Source: Chromobacterium rhizoryzae (GTDB lineage: Bacteria > Pseudomonadota > Gammaproteobacteria > Burkholderiales > Chromobacteriaceae). From it: DNA of 64,000 nucleotides. The stretch lies in the NCBI RefSeq assembly GCF_020544465.1, contig NZ_CP066126.1, forward strand, positions 2,666,001 through 2,730,000, in the 5' to 3' direction. Of this stretch, positions 24,994 through 32,492 are shown piece by piece. Every line of letters starts with the position of its first letter. Position 1 is the stretch's first letter. The notes under the pieces are model-generated. The model worked only from the letters and a program-made list of their open reading frames with translations. It searched no databases and was not told the origin of the DNA. The translations under genes were made by a program, and so were the position numbers.

Positions 24994-25557
24994 TCAATGA
25001 CGGGAGCGCTGCCGCAACTCATGCCAGGCGGCGTAATCCTTGCCGGGGTGGACGGTGCCGCAATGGCGGCAGCGGCGCTCGTCCTCGCTCAAGGCGTAAA
25101 ACAGCTGATAGGCCTTGGGCAGATCGTCCACCAGGCTTTCCAGCTGCTTGGAGAAACGCCAGATCTCGGCGGCGCAGACCGGGCAGTACCATTGCAGGCT
25201 GTCGTACTGGCCGACCGGCCGCGGCTTCTCCACCAACAGGCATAGGCCGGGCTCGGGCCGTTGCGGCGAGTGGATGACGTGGGCCGGCAGCAGGAAGGCG
25301 TCGCCTTCGCGCAGCTCGATGCGATCGAAGCGCCCGCGGTCCCAGATCTCCAGATAGGCGTTGCCCTGGATCTGGTAGAAAATCTCCTCGGTGGGGTTGT
25401 CGTGAAAATCGGTGCGGGTATTCGGCCCGCCCACCATATTGATGATGTAGTCGCCGTCCGACCAAACGGCCGCATTGCACACCGGCGGCTTGAGCAGACC
25501 CTGGTTGCGCTGCGCCCAGTCCAGCAGATTGAGCGGCATGCCGTATTGCAGTTCCAT
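24994..25557 (-). CDS. 3-hydroxyanthranilate 3,4-dioxygenase
   Basis: A 187-residue cupin extradiol dioxygenase (NbaC/HAAO). The cupin iron site is in NTRTDFHDNPTEEIFYQ and HVIHSPQRP. A second, rubredoxin-like iron site is formed by CPVC and CRHC near the C-terminus, as in bacterial enzymes. It opens 3-hydroxyanthranilate to 2-amino-3-carboxymuconate semialdehyde. RBS AAGGAGAG is present. Confidence 0.95.
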   Translation of the reverse strand: MELQYGMPLNLLDWAQRNQGLLKPPVCNAAVWSDGDYIINMVGGPNTRTDFHDNPTEEIFYQIQGNAYLEIWDRGRFDRIELREGDAFLLPAHVIHSPQRPEPGLCLLVEKPRPVGQYDSLQWYCPVCAAEIWRFSKQLESLVDDLPKAYQLFYALSEDERRCRHCGTVHPGKDYAAWHELRQRSRH

Positions 25558-25595
25558 CTCCTCTCTCCTTCTCTTGTGCTTGATTACACCTAAAA

Positions 25596-25623
25596 GAACC
25601 TACTCGCCGCCGTAAACACGTTC
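25596..25623. repeat. 28-bp relic of the MITE ending at a stop codon
   Basis: GAACCT at the left and CGTAAACACGTTC at the right match the termini of the intact elements, with almost nothing between. The triplet TTA at 25624-25626 is the TAA stop of the RidA-family gene. Confidence 0.65.
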
Positions 25624-26040
25624 TTAAAGCGGCTTGTAGGCGATCGCCTTGATCTCAATGCGCAAATGCGGATGCGGCAGCTGATGCACCGCCACCGTGG
25701 TCCGCGTCGGCCCTTCCTCGTCGAAGTAGTCGGCGTAAACCCGGTTGTATGCGGCGAAATCGTTCATATCCACCAGGTAGGCGCTGATTTCAACCACATC
25801 GGCCAGCCCGGCGCCGGCCGTGGCCAGGATGTCGCGGATATTCTCGATCACCGCCCGGGTTTGCAAGGCGATGTCCAGCCGCGTCGCGCCCATGGCGTCG
25901 GCCTCGGCGCCGGCGATGCTGTTGTCCGGCCGCCGCGAACTGGTGCCGGAGACAAAGAGGAAGTCCCCGGCCCGCTTCAGGTGCGGAAAGCGGCCGCGCG
26001 GCGCGGCCTTGCCGCTGACGGTGGTGGCTTGGGTGCTCAT
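25624..26040 (-). CDS. 2-aminomuconate deaminase (RidA/YjgF family)
   Basis: A 138-residue RidA-fold protein. Conserved elements are FLFVSGTSSRRPD, QTRAVIENIRDIL and HPHLRIEIKAIA. Members in nba/amn operons hydrolyse 2-aminomuconate to 4-oxalocrotonate and ammonia, which fits the gap between the aldehyde dehydrogenase and decarboxylase steps here. The ATG overlaps the downstream end of the decarboxylase gene by 4 nt. The stop lies at the edge of a repeat relic. Confidence 0.9.
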   Translation of the reverse strand: MSTQATTVSGKAAPRGRFPHLKRAGDFLFVSGTSSRRPDNSIAGAEADAMGATRLDIALQTRAVIENIRDILATAGAGLADVVEISAYLVDMNDFAAYNRVYADYFDEEGPTRTTVAVHQLPHPHLRIEIKAIAYKPL

Positions 26041-26816
26041 GCGGCGCTCCCTTCGGTTTCAAACTCGCAGCGGCCCAGGCCGGCGATCTCCACGCCAACG
26101 TGCAGGCCTGCGCGCAAGGGCTCGGCCGCGGTGGCCGCGCCGGCCAGCAGCAAGGAGCCGGCCGGCAGCGTGCGCCCTTCCGCGTGCAGCAGCGCGGACA
26201 CTTCCATCAGCGCGCGCAGCGGCTGGCCCAGGATGGCGGCGCTGCTGCCCAGCTGCACCGGCCGGCCGTTGAAGCGCAGCGTCACGCCCAGATTGTCCAG
26301 CGGCGTGTCCGGCGGGCTCAGCGGGCCGACGACGAAATGGGACGATGAGCAGTTGTCCGCCACCACGTCCTCCAGGCTGAAACGGAAGTCGCGGTAGCGC
26401 GAATCGATGATTTCCAGCGCCGGCGCCACGCCGGCCAGCGCCAGCCCGGCCTCGGCCAGGGACAGCGGCCGCGAGATCTCCTGCGCGGTGATGAAGGCGA
26501 TTTCCGGCTCCACCCGCGGATGGATCAGGCGGCCCAGCGCCAGTTCGCCTCCGTCCGCCAGTTGCATGGCGTCGGTCAGCTCGCCCCAGATCAGCGCGTC
26601 CACGCCCATTTGCACGCGCTTGGCCCGGCTGGTGAAGCCCAGCTTCAAGCCCAGCGCGCGCTCGCCGCGTTGCTGGCGCAGCGCGATGCCGGCCTGCTGG
26701 ATGCGGTAGGCCTGCGCCAGATCGAAAGACCGCCGCGCGCTCAGTTGATCGACGGCTTCGCCGGTTTGGGTCGCGATGTCCAGTTCGCGGGCGCAGTTTT
26801 GAACAAAGTCCGTCAT
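26037..26816 (-). CDS. 4-oxalocrotonate decarboxylase
   Basis: A 259-residue member of the fumarylacetoacetase-like hydratase/decarboxylase family. Motifs include KLGFTSRAKRVQMGVDALIWGELTD, the metal-binding EPEIAF and ALEIIDSRYRDFRF. It resembles DmpH/NbaG-type decarboxylases and is paralogous to the hydratase at 28778-29590. It decarboxylates 4-oxalocrotonate to 2-oxopent-4-enoate; the paired hydratase usually forms a complex with it. Overlaps flanking genes by 4 nt on each side. Confidence 0.88.
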   Translation of the reverse strand: MTDFVQNCARELDIATQTGEAVDQLSARRSFDLAQAYRIQQAGIALRQQRGERALGLKLGFTSRAKRVQMGVDALIWGELTDAMQLADGGELALGRLIHPRVEPEIAFITAQEISRPLSLAEAGLALAGVAPALEIIDSRYRDFRFSLEDVVADNCSSSHFVVGPLSPPDTPLDNLGVTLRFNGRPVQLGSSAAILGQPLRALMEVSALLHAEGRTLPAGSLLLAGAATAAEPLRAGLHVGVEIAGLGRCEFETEGSAA

Positions 26817-27832
26817 GCCGCGCCTCCTTTGGCCTTGAGCAAGTCCAGCGCCACGTCGACTATCATGTCCTCCTGCCCGCCCACCATGCGGCGGCGTCCC
26901 ACTTCCAGCAGGATGTCCAGGGTTTTCAAGCCGTATTGCGCCGCCGCCGTTTCCGCATGGCGCAGGAAGCTGGAGTAGACGCCGGCGTAGCCCAGCGCCA
27001 GCGTCTCGCGGTCCACCCGCACCGGGCGGTCCTGGGTGGGCCGCACCAGATCGTCGGCCGCGTCCATCAGCCGGATCAGCTCGCAGCCGTGGTTCCAGCC
27101 CAGGCGCTCGGCGGCGGCGATGAACACTTCCAGCGGCGCGTTGCCGGCGCCGGCGCCCTGGCCGGCCAGCGAGGCGTCGACGCGGCGGCAGCCTTCTTCC
27201 ACCGCCACAATGCTGTTGGCCACGCCCAGGGACAGATTGTGATGGGCGTGGATGCCGGTTTCCGTCTCCGGCCGCAGCACGTCGCGCAAGGCGCGGAAGC
27301 GGTCGCGCACCTGCTGCATCAGCAGAGCGCCGCCGGAATCCACCACGTAGACGCAATGGGCGCCGTAACTTTCCATCAGCTTGGCCTGCTCGGCCAATCG
27401 CTGCGGCGTGGTCATGTGCGACATCATCAGAAAGCCGACGGCGTCCATGCCCAGTTCCCGCGCGTAGCCGATGTGCTGTCTGGCGATGTCGGCCTCGGTG
27501 CAGTGGGTGGCGATGCGCGCAATGCGCGCGCCGGCGTCGTAGGCCTCGCGCAAGGCGCGCACGGTGGCGATGCCGGGCAGCAGCAAGGTGGCGATCTTGC
27601 TGTTGCGCACGGATTCGGCCGCCGCGGCGATCCACTCCACGTCGCTATGGGCGCCGAAGCCGTAGTTGAAGCTGGAACCCTCCAAGCCATCGCCGTGCGC
27701 CACCTCGATGGAGTCCACCCCGGCCGCGTCCAGCGCCGCGGCGATGGCGCGCACCTGGGCCAGCGAATAACGGTGACGGACCGCGTGCGAGCCGTCGCGC
27801 AGGGTCACGTCGGAAATATACAGTTTGTCCAT
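26813..27832 (-). CDS. 4-hydroxy-2-oxovalerate aldolase (DmpG/MhpE type)
   Basis: A 339-residue DRE-TIM metallolyase opening ISDVTLRDGSHAVRH (RDG motif, Asp and Arg at the active site) with metal histidines in GIHAHHNLSLGVAN. It splits 4-hydroxy-2-oxopentanoate to pyruvate and acetaldehyde. It sits beside the acylating acetaldehyde dehydrogenase, with which DmpG channels acetaldehyde. Confidence 0.95.
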   Translation of the reverse strand: MDKLYISDVTLRDGSHAVRHRYSLAQVRAIAAALDAAGVDSIEVAHGDGLEGSSFNYGFGAHSDVEWIAAAAESVRNSKIATLLLPGIATVRALREAYDAGARIARIATHCTEADIARQHIGYARELGMDAVGFLMMSHMTTPQRLAEQAKLMESYGAHCVYVVDSGGALLMQQVRDRFRALRDVLRPETETGIHAHHNLSLGVANSIVAVEEGCRRVDASLAGQGAGAGNAPLEVFIAAAERLGWNHGCELIRLMDAADDLVRPTQDRPVRVDRETLALGYAGVYSSFLRHAETAAAQYGLKTLDILLEVGRRRMVGGQEDMIVDVALDLLKAKGGAA

Positions 27833-27842
27833 GCCGGGCTCC

Positions 27843-28781
27843 TCAGGCTTGCAGCAGGCGGGCGGCGACGCGTTCGCCGCAGGCCATCGCCGCCGATGTC
27901 ATGATGTCCAGATTGCCGGCGTAGGCCGGCAGATAGTGGGCCGCGCCTTCCACCTCGATGAAGACGGACACCTTGAGCCCGCCGCTCCGCGCCAGTTCCG
28001 GATAGGCCGTCAGCGCTTCCGCCGGCAGCGCCTCGAACTGCACCTCCTGCTTCAGCCGGTAGCCGGGCACATAGGCGCTGACCTTGTCCGCCATCGCGGC
28101 CACCGAACGGGCGATGGCGTCCCGGTCCGCCGGCGCGGTCAGGCAAAACACCGTGTCCCGCATCATCAGCGGCGGCTCCGCCGGGTTCAGGATGATGATG
28201 GCCTTGCCGCTGCGCGCGCCGCCGACGCCGACAATCGCCTGGGCGGTGGTTTCGGTGAATTCGTCGATATTGGCGCGCGTGCCGGGGCCGGCGGATTTGC
28301 TGGCGATGGAGGCGACGATTTCGCCGTAGAACACCGGCGTCGCCGCGGCCACCGCGGCCACGATGGGAATGGTGGCCTGGCCGCCGCAGGTGACCATATT
28401 GATGTTGGGCGCGTCCAGATGCGCGTCCAGGTTCACCGCCGGCACCACATGGGGGCCGATGGCGGCGGGCGTCAGGTCTATCACCCGGACGCCGCGCGGC
28501 CGCAGCAGCTGTTCGTGGCGCGCGTGGGCGCCGGCCGAGGTGGCGTCGAACACCAGGCGGATGTCGGCGGCGCCGGGCATGGCCAACAGACCTTCCACGC
28601 CCTGGTGGCTGGTGGCCAGGCCCAGGCGGCGCGCGCGGGCCAGGCCGTCGGAATCCGGATCGATGCCTATCATGGCGGCCAATTCCAGCTGCTGGCCGTG
28701 ACGCAGGAGTTTGACCATCAGATCGCAACCGATATTGCCGGAACCGATGATGGCCGCTTTGACGCGAGCGGGATGGCTCAT
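27843..28781 (-). CDS. Acetaldehyde dehydrogenase, acylating (DmpF/MhpF type)
   Basis: A 312-residue NAD-dependent enzyme, exactly the usual DmpF length. The Rossmann motif is IGSGNIGCDL near residue 12 and the catalytic Cys is in NMVTCGGQATIP (about residue 131). It converts acetaldehyde from the aldolase to acetyl-CoA. The frame is open upstream, but the ATG at 28781 matches the family start and overlaps the hydratase stop. Confidence 0.95.
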   Translation of the reverse strand: MSHPARVKAAIIGSGNIGCDLMVKLLRHGQQLELAAMIGIDPDSDGLARARRLGLATSHQGVEGLLAMPGAADIRLVFDATSAGAHARHEQLLRPRGVRVIDLTPAAIGPHVVPAVNLDAHLDAPNINMVTCGGQATIPIVAAVAAATPVFYGEIVASIASKSAGPGTRANIDEFTETTAQAIVGVGGARSGKAIIILNPAEPPLMMRDTVFCLTAPADRDAIARSVAAMADKVSAYVPGYRLKQEVQFEALPAEALTAYPELARSGGLKVSVFIEVEGAAHYLPAYAGNLDIMTSAAMACGERVAARLLQA

Positions 28782-29590
28782 GAGGATGCTCCCTGAAGTG
28801 GGGCGAAGCGGGCCGACACTTCGCCCAGGCCCTGAATGCGGGCGGTGAACACGTCGCCGGCGCGCGCCGGCGCCATCGGCCCCAAGGCGCCGGTCAGCAC
28901 GATGTCGCCGGCCTTGAGCGGCTCGCCGCGCCGCGCCATCGTGTCCGCCAGCCACAGCGCGGCCAATAAGGGATTGCCGAGACAGGCCGCGCCGGCGCCC
29001 ACCGAGACCGGCTCGCCGCGCAGCTCCAATGTCATGCCGCAGCCGAGCAGATCGACGTCGGCCAGCCGCCGCGGCCGGTTGCCCAGCACGAAGAGGCCGC
29101 TGGACGCGTTGTCGGCGATGGTGTCGCTGATGCGGATATCCCAGCCGGCGATGCGGCTGTCCACGATCTCCAGCGCCGGCAAGACCGCGTCCACCGCCCG
29201 GAACAGATCCGCCAGCGTATGTTTGTCATGGTCCAGATCGCGCCCCAGCAGCAGCGCCACTTCCGCCTCTATCTTGGGCTGCAGCAGCCGCCGGCTGTCG
29301 ATCTCCTCGCCGTCGCACACCGCCATGTCGGCAAACAGGCGGCCGAAATCCGGCTGCGCCACGCCCAGCTGCCGCTGCACCGCGGCCGAGGTCAGGCCGA
29401 TCTTGCTGCCCACCAGCCGCCGGCCCTGGGCCTGCGCATGCCGGACATTCAGCGTTTGCACCTGATAGGCGGCGTCGACGTCTCCCTCGCCGAGCAGGCC
29501 GCGCACCGGCGCGCAGGGCTGGCCGGCGTCGGCGGCGCGACGCAGCTGCTCGGCGGCGGCTTGCAATGCGGATGGTGAAACTGGGCTCAA
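28778..29590 (-). CDS. 2-oxopent-4-enoate hydratase (DmpE type)
   Basis: A 270-residue hydratase of the MhpD/DmpE family with GSKIGLTSAAVQRQLGVAQPDFG, the metal site EAEVALLLG and ALEIVDSRIAGW. It adds water to 2-oxopent-4-enoate to give 4-hydroxy-2-oxovalerate. TTG at 29590 is chosen because AAGGAGAA stands 6 nt upstream; the in-frame TTG at 29608 lies before that ribosome site. It is the first gene of the minus-strand operon and faces the LysR gene. Confidence 0.9.
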   Translation of the reverse strand: MSPVSPSALQAAAEQLRRAADAGQPCAPVRGLLGEGDVDAAYQVQTLNVRHAQAQGRRLVGSKIGLTSAAVQRQLGVAQPDFGRLFADMAVCDGEEIDSRRLLQPKIEAEVALLLGRDLDHDKHTLADLFRAVDAVLPALEIVDSRIAGWDIRISDTIADNASSGLFVLGNRPRRLADVDLLGCGMTLELRGEPVSVGAGAACLGNPLLAALWLADTMARRGEPLKAGDIVLTGALGPMAPARAGDVFTARIQGLGEVSARFAPLQGASS

Positions 29591-29684
29591 GGCGTTCTCC
29601 TTATTCAAGCGCTCCGGCGCGGACCAAACCGGCCGTATCAGTGGGACGCGTCCAGTCTATGGAGCGCGACGATAAGGAGAAAAT

Positions 29685-29707
29685 GAATATCCGGGCTTCT
29701 GCTATTC
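29685..29707. promoter_or_regulatory. Candidate LysR operator 1, GAATA-N13-TATTC
   Basis: Dyad GAATA (29685-29689) and TATTC (29703-29707) in the 172-nt divergent gap between the hydratase and LysR genes. Read on the minus strand it begins GGGAATAGCA, the same ten bases found in the second site at 30746-30755. Confidence 0.65.
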
Positions 29708-29762
29708 CCTAAAGTTATGCCATAGTCTTCTGTCGCGCCGTCCCAACCGCACAGGAGCGCCG

Positions 29763-30740
29763 ATGGACCCTCTCACGCCCTTTTCCGTTCACGATATGGT
29801 GTTGAACCGGCTCAAGCTGCGGCCGCTCTTGGTGTTCGACCGGGTGCTGCGCTGCCAGTCCATCGCCCGCGCCGCGCGCGAGCTGCACCTGACCCAGCCG
29901 GCGGTGACCAAGGCGATACGCGAGCTGGAGCAGCAGCTGGACACCGTGCTCTTCCTGCGCGGCAACCGCGGCGTGACGCCCACCGAATACGGGCTGCTGC
30001 TGGGCGAGCGCGTCAAGTCGGTGATCGCCGAGCTGCGCTATCTGACCGACGAGATCAACGCCTTCAAGGGCGGCATTTGCGGCCATGTCATCATCGGCAC
30101 CCAGATCTCCGCCAGCGCCAGCCTGCTGCCGCAGGCCATCCTGCGGCTGAAGGCCCACGCGCCCAAGCTGCTGGTCACCGTGCGCGAGGGACCGCAGGAT
30201 TATCTGTTCCCGGCGCTGGCCGCCGGCGAGCTGGACCTGGTGGTGGGCCGCCTGCCGGACCCGGAAGCGCCGCTCACCCGCAAGCTGCCCTTGCGCCACC
30301 AGCCGCTCTATCTGAACCGGCTGTGCATCGTGGCCGGCGGCCACCATCCGCTGCTGGCCGCGCCGCCGTCCCGCCTCGCCGAACTGCGCGACTGGCCGTG
30401 GATTCTGCCGCCGCCGGATTCGCCGGCCCGCCTGGTGGCCGAGCAGTTCTTCCACGACGCCGGCCTCCCGCTGCCGGACAATCTGCTGGAATCGCTGTCC
30501 TTGCTGACCAATGTCAATCTGCTGGTGGATTCGGACTGCCTGGGCCTGATGCCGCGGCTGGCGGCGCGCCGCTTCGCCGCCGCCAAGCTGCTGGCGGTGC
30601 TGCCGCTGGACGAGGTGGGGCCGCCCACCGCCGTCGGCTACTCGGTGCGCGCCGACAAGCCGCTGACGCCGGCGGCCCGGCAGATGATAGACAGCCTGAA
30701 ACTGGCCGCCGCCGCGCTGGACGCGGCGGATCAGGTATAA
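29763..30740 (+). CDS. LysR-family regulator of the 3-hydroxyanthranilate pathway
   Basis: A 325-residue LysR-type regulator with HTH ARELHLTQPAVTKAIRELEQQL (~residues 40-60) and an effector domain of the GbpR/PcaQ-like group. It is divergent from the catabolic operon and upstream of the aldehyde dehydrogenase gene. The two promoter regions it would serve share a GAATA-N13-TATTC dyad. The inducer is likely 3-hydroxyanthranilate or a ring-cleavage product (inference). Confidence 0.92.
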   Translation: MDPLTPFSVHDMVLNRLKLRPLLVFDRVLRCQSIARAARELHLTQPAVTKAIRELEQQLDTVLFLRGNRGVTPTEYGLLLGERVKSVIAELRYLTDEINAFKGGICGHVIIGTQISASASLLPQAILRLKAHAPKLLVTVREGPQDYLFPALAAGELDLVVGRLPDPEAPLTRKLPLRHQPLYLNRLCIVAGGHHPLLAAPPSRLAELRDWPWILPPPDSPARLVAEQFFHDAGLPLPDNLLESLSLLTNVNLLVDSDCLGLMPRLAARRFAAAKLLAVLPLDEVGPPTAVGYSVRADKPLTPAARQMIDSLKLAAAALDAADQV

Positions 30741-30747
30741 GCGCGGG

Positions 30748-30770
30748 GAATAGCAAGACTCGATTTATTC
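30748..30770. promoter_or_regulatory. Candidate LysR operator 2, GAATA-N13-TATTC
   Basis: Second copy of the dyad (GAATA 30748-30752, TATTC 30766-30770) with identical spacing, 8 nt after the LysR stop and upstream of the aldehyde dehydrogenase gene. It extends to GGGAATAGCA as in site 1. Confidence 0.62.
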
Positions 30771-30826
30771 ATTTTCGCGCCCAAGGCCGCCTTTCCTACA
30801 CTCGCCAATATTGCGTCGTCCCTTAA

Positions 30827-30966
30827 GAACGTGTTTACGATCTCGCGAGCTAAGGCGAGACAAGGCGAAAACGGTTGAGACAGCGGAGTGTACAGACGGT
30901 GCATGAGCATTTCGAAACCATTTTCAACGCCGTATCGCCGACGCGCAGCAGATCGTAAACAGGTTC
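30827..30966 (+). repeat. MITE-like element, copy C (140 bp)
   Basis: Termini GAACGTGTTTACGATC and the complement of GATCGTAAACAGGTTC, a perfect 10+ bp inverted repeat, flanked by TAA on both sides (30824-30826, 30967-30969). It lies between operator 2 and the aldehyde dehydrogenase start, so it would be in the 5' leader of that transcript. Confidence 0.92.
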
Positions 30967-31008
30967 TAAGACCGCGGCGTCCACCCCCCGTTGACGAGGA
31001 TAGAAACC

Positions 31009-32472
31009 ATGAGCCGCCCCGCCCTGCTGCCGCTGTACATCAATGGCCGATTCGAAGAGGAAGGCCAGCGCTTCGACAATATCAGCCCGGTGGACGGCCG
31101 GCTGTTGAACCAGGCGGTAGAAGCCGACGCCGTCCAGGTGGCCCGCGCCGTCCAGGCCGCCAGCGACGCGCTGCAAGGACCCTGGGGCCGCTATAGCGCG
31201 CCGGAGCGCGCCGCGCTGCTGCACAAGGTGGCCGACGGCATCCAGGCGCGTTTCGACGACTTCGTCGCCGCCGAGGTGGCCGACACCGGCCGGCCGCTGC
31301 ACCTGGCGCGCACCTTGGACCTGCCGCGCGCCATCGCCAATTTCCGGACCTTCGCCGATCTCGCCGTCGCCCAGGTGGACGACTGCTGCGAAACGCCGCA
31401 GGCCGACGGCGGCCTGCTGTTCAACTACACCGTGCGCAAGCCGCTGGGCGTGGTGGCGGTGATCGCGCCGTGGAACCTGCCGCTGTTGCTGCTGACCTGG
31501 AAGCTGGGCCCCGCGCTGGCGATGGGCAATACCGTGGTGTGCAAGCCCTCCGAGGAAACGCCGTCGTCGGCCGCCCTGCTGGCCGAGGTGATGGACGCGG
31601 CCGGCGTTCCCGCCGGCGTGTTCAATCTGGTGCACGGCTTCGGCCCCGGCTCGGCCGGGGAACACCTGACCCGCGCGCCGCAAATCAGCGCCGTGTCCTT
31701 CACCGGCGAATCGCGCACCGGCAGCGCCATCATGAAGGCGGTGGCCGACGGCGTGAAGGACATCTCCTTCGAGCTGGGCGGCAAGAACGCCGCCGTGGTG
31801 TTCGCCGACGCCGACTTCGACGCGGCGGTGGCCGGGGTGGCCAGATCGTCCTTCTTCAATACCGGGCAGGTCTGCCTGTGCACCGAGCGGGTCTATGTGG
31901 AGCGCCCTATCTTCGAACGCTTCGTCGCCGCGCTGAAAGCCCGCGCCGAGGGCCTGAAACTGGGCTATCCGGACGAGGACGGCGTGGACCTGGGCCCGCT
32001 GGTGTCGCGCCAGCACCGCGAGAAGGTGCTGTCTTATTTCACGCTGGCGCGCGAGGAAGGCGCGGCGGTGGTGACCGGCGGCGAAACGCCGCAGTTCGGC
32101 GACGCGCGCGATCAAGGCGCTTATGTGCGCCCGACGATCTGGACCGGCCTGCCTGACCACGCCCGCTGCGTGCGCGAGGAAATCTTCGGCCCGGTCTGCC
32201 ACATCGCGCCCTTCGACGACGACGAGGAGATCCTGCGCCGCGTCAACGACAGTCCCTACGGCCTGGCCTGCGCGCTGTGGACCCAGCGGCTGGACCGCGC
32301 CCACAGGCTGGCGCGGCGCGTCCAGGTCGGCATCGTCTGGGTCAACGCCTGGTACGCGCGCGATCTGCGCACCCCCTTCGGCGGCAGCAAGCTGTCCGGC
32401 CTCGGCCGCGAAGGCGGCCGCCATTCGCTGGATTTCTACTCCGACATCAGCAATGTCTGCGTCAAGCTGTGA
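31009..32472 (+). CDS. 2-aminomuconate-6-semialdehyde dehydrogenase (aldehyde dehydrogenase family)
   Basis: A 487-residue NAD-dependent aldehyde dehydrogenase with the NAD site FTGESRTGSAIM, catalytic Glu in FELGGKNAAVVF, nucleophile Cys in FFNTGQVCLCTERVYVE and the ending PFGGSKLSGLGREGG. The residues match the hydroxymuconic/aminomuconic semialdehyde group. It supplies the one step missing from the minus-strand operon (aminomuconate semialdehyde to 2-aminomuconate). A LysR-type dyad lies upstream. Confidence 0.92.
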   Translation: MSRPALLPLYINGRFEEEGQRFDNISPVDGRLLNQAVEADAVQVARAVQAASDALQGPWGRYSAPERAALLHKVADGIQARFDDFVAAEVADTGRPLHLARTLDLPRAIANFRTFADLAVAQVDDCCETPQADGGLLFNYTVRKPLGVVAVIAPWNLPLLLLTWKLGPALAMGNTVVCKPSEETPSSAALLAEVMDAAGVPAGVFNLVHGFGPGSAGEHLTRAPQISAVSFTGESRTGSAIMKAVADGVKDISFELGGKNAAVVFADADFDAAVAGVARSSFFNTGQVCLCTERVYVERPIFERFVAALKARAEGLKLGYPDEDGVDLGPLVSRQHREKVLSYFTLAREEGAAVVTGGETPQFGDARDQGAYVRPTIWTGLPDHARCVREEIFGPVCHIAPFDDDEEILRRVNDSPYGLACALWTQRLDRAHRLARRVQVGIVWVNAWYARDLRTPFGGSKLSGLGREGGRHSLDFYSDISNVCVKL

Positions 32473-32492
32473 CGCGCCGGGAGAACGCCGCC

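Noticed and set aside
26037..29590. Two related hydratase/decarboxylase genes as a recent duplication or assembly error
   Set aside because: The two proteins differ widely and fit two distinct pathway steps (decarboxylase and hydratase), which normally occur as such a pair.
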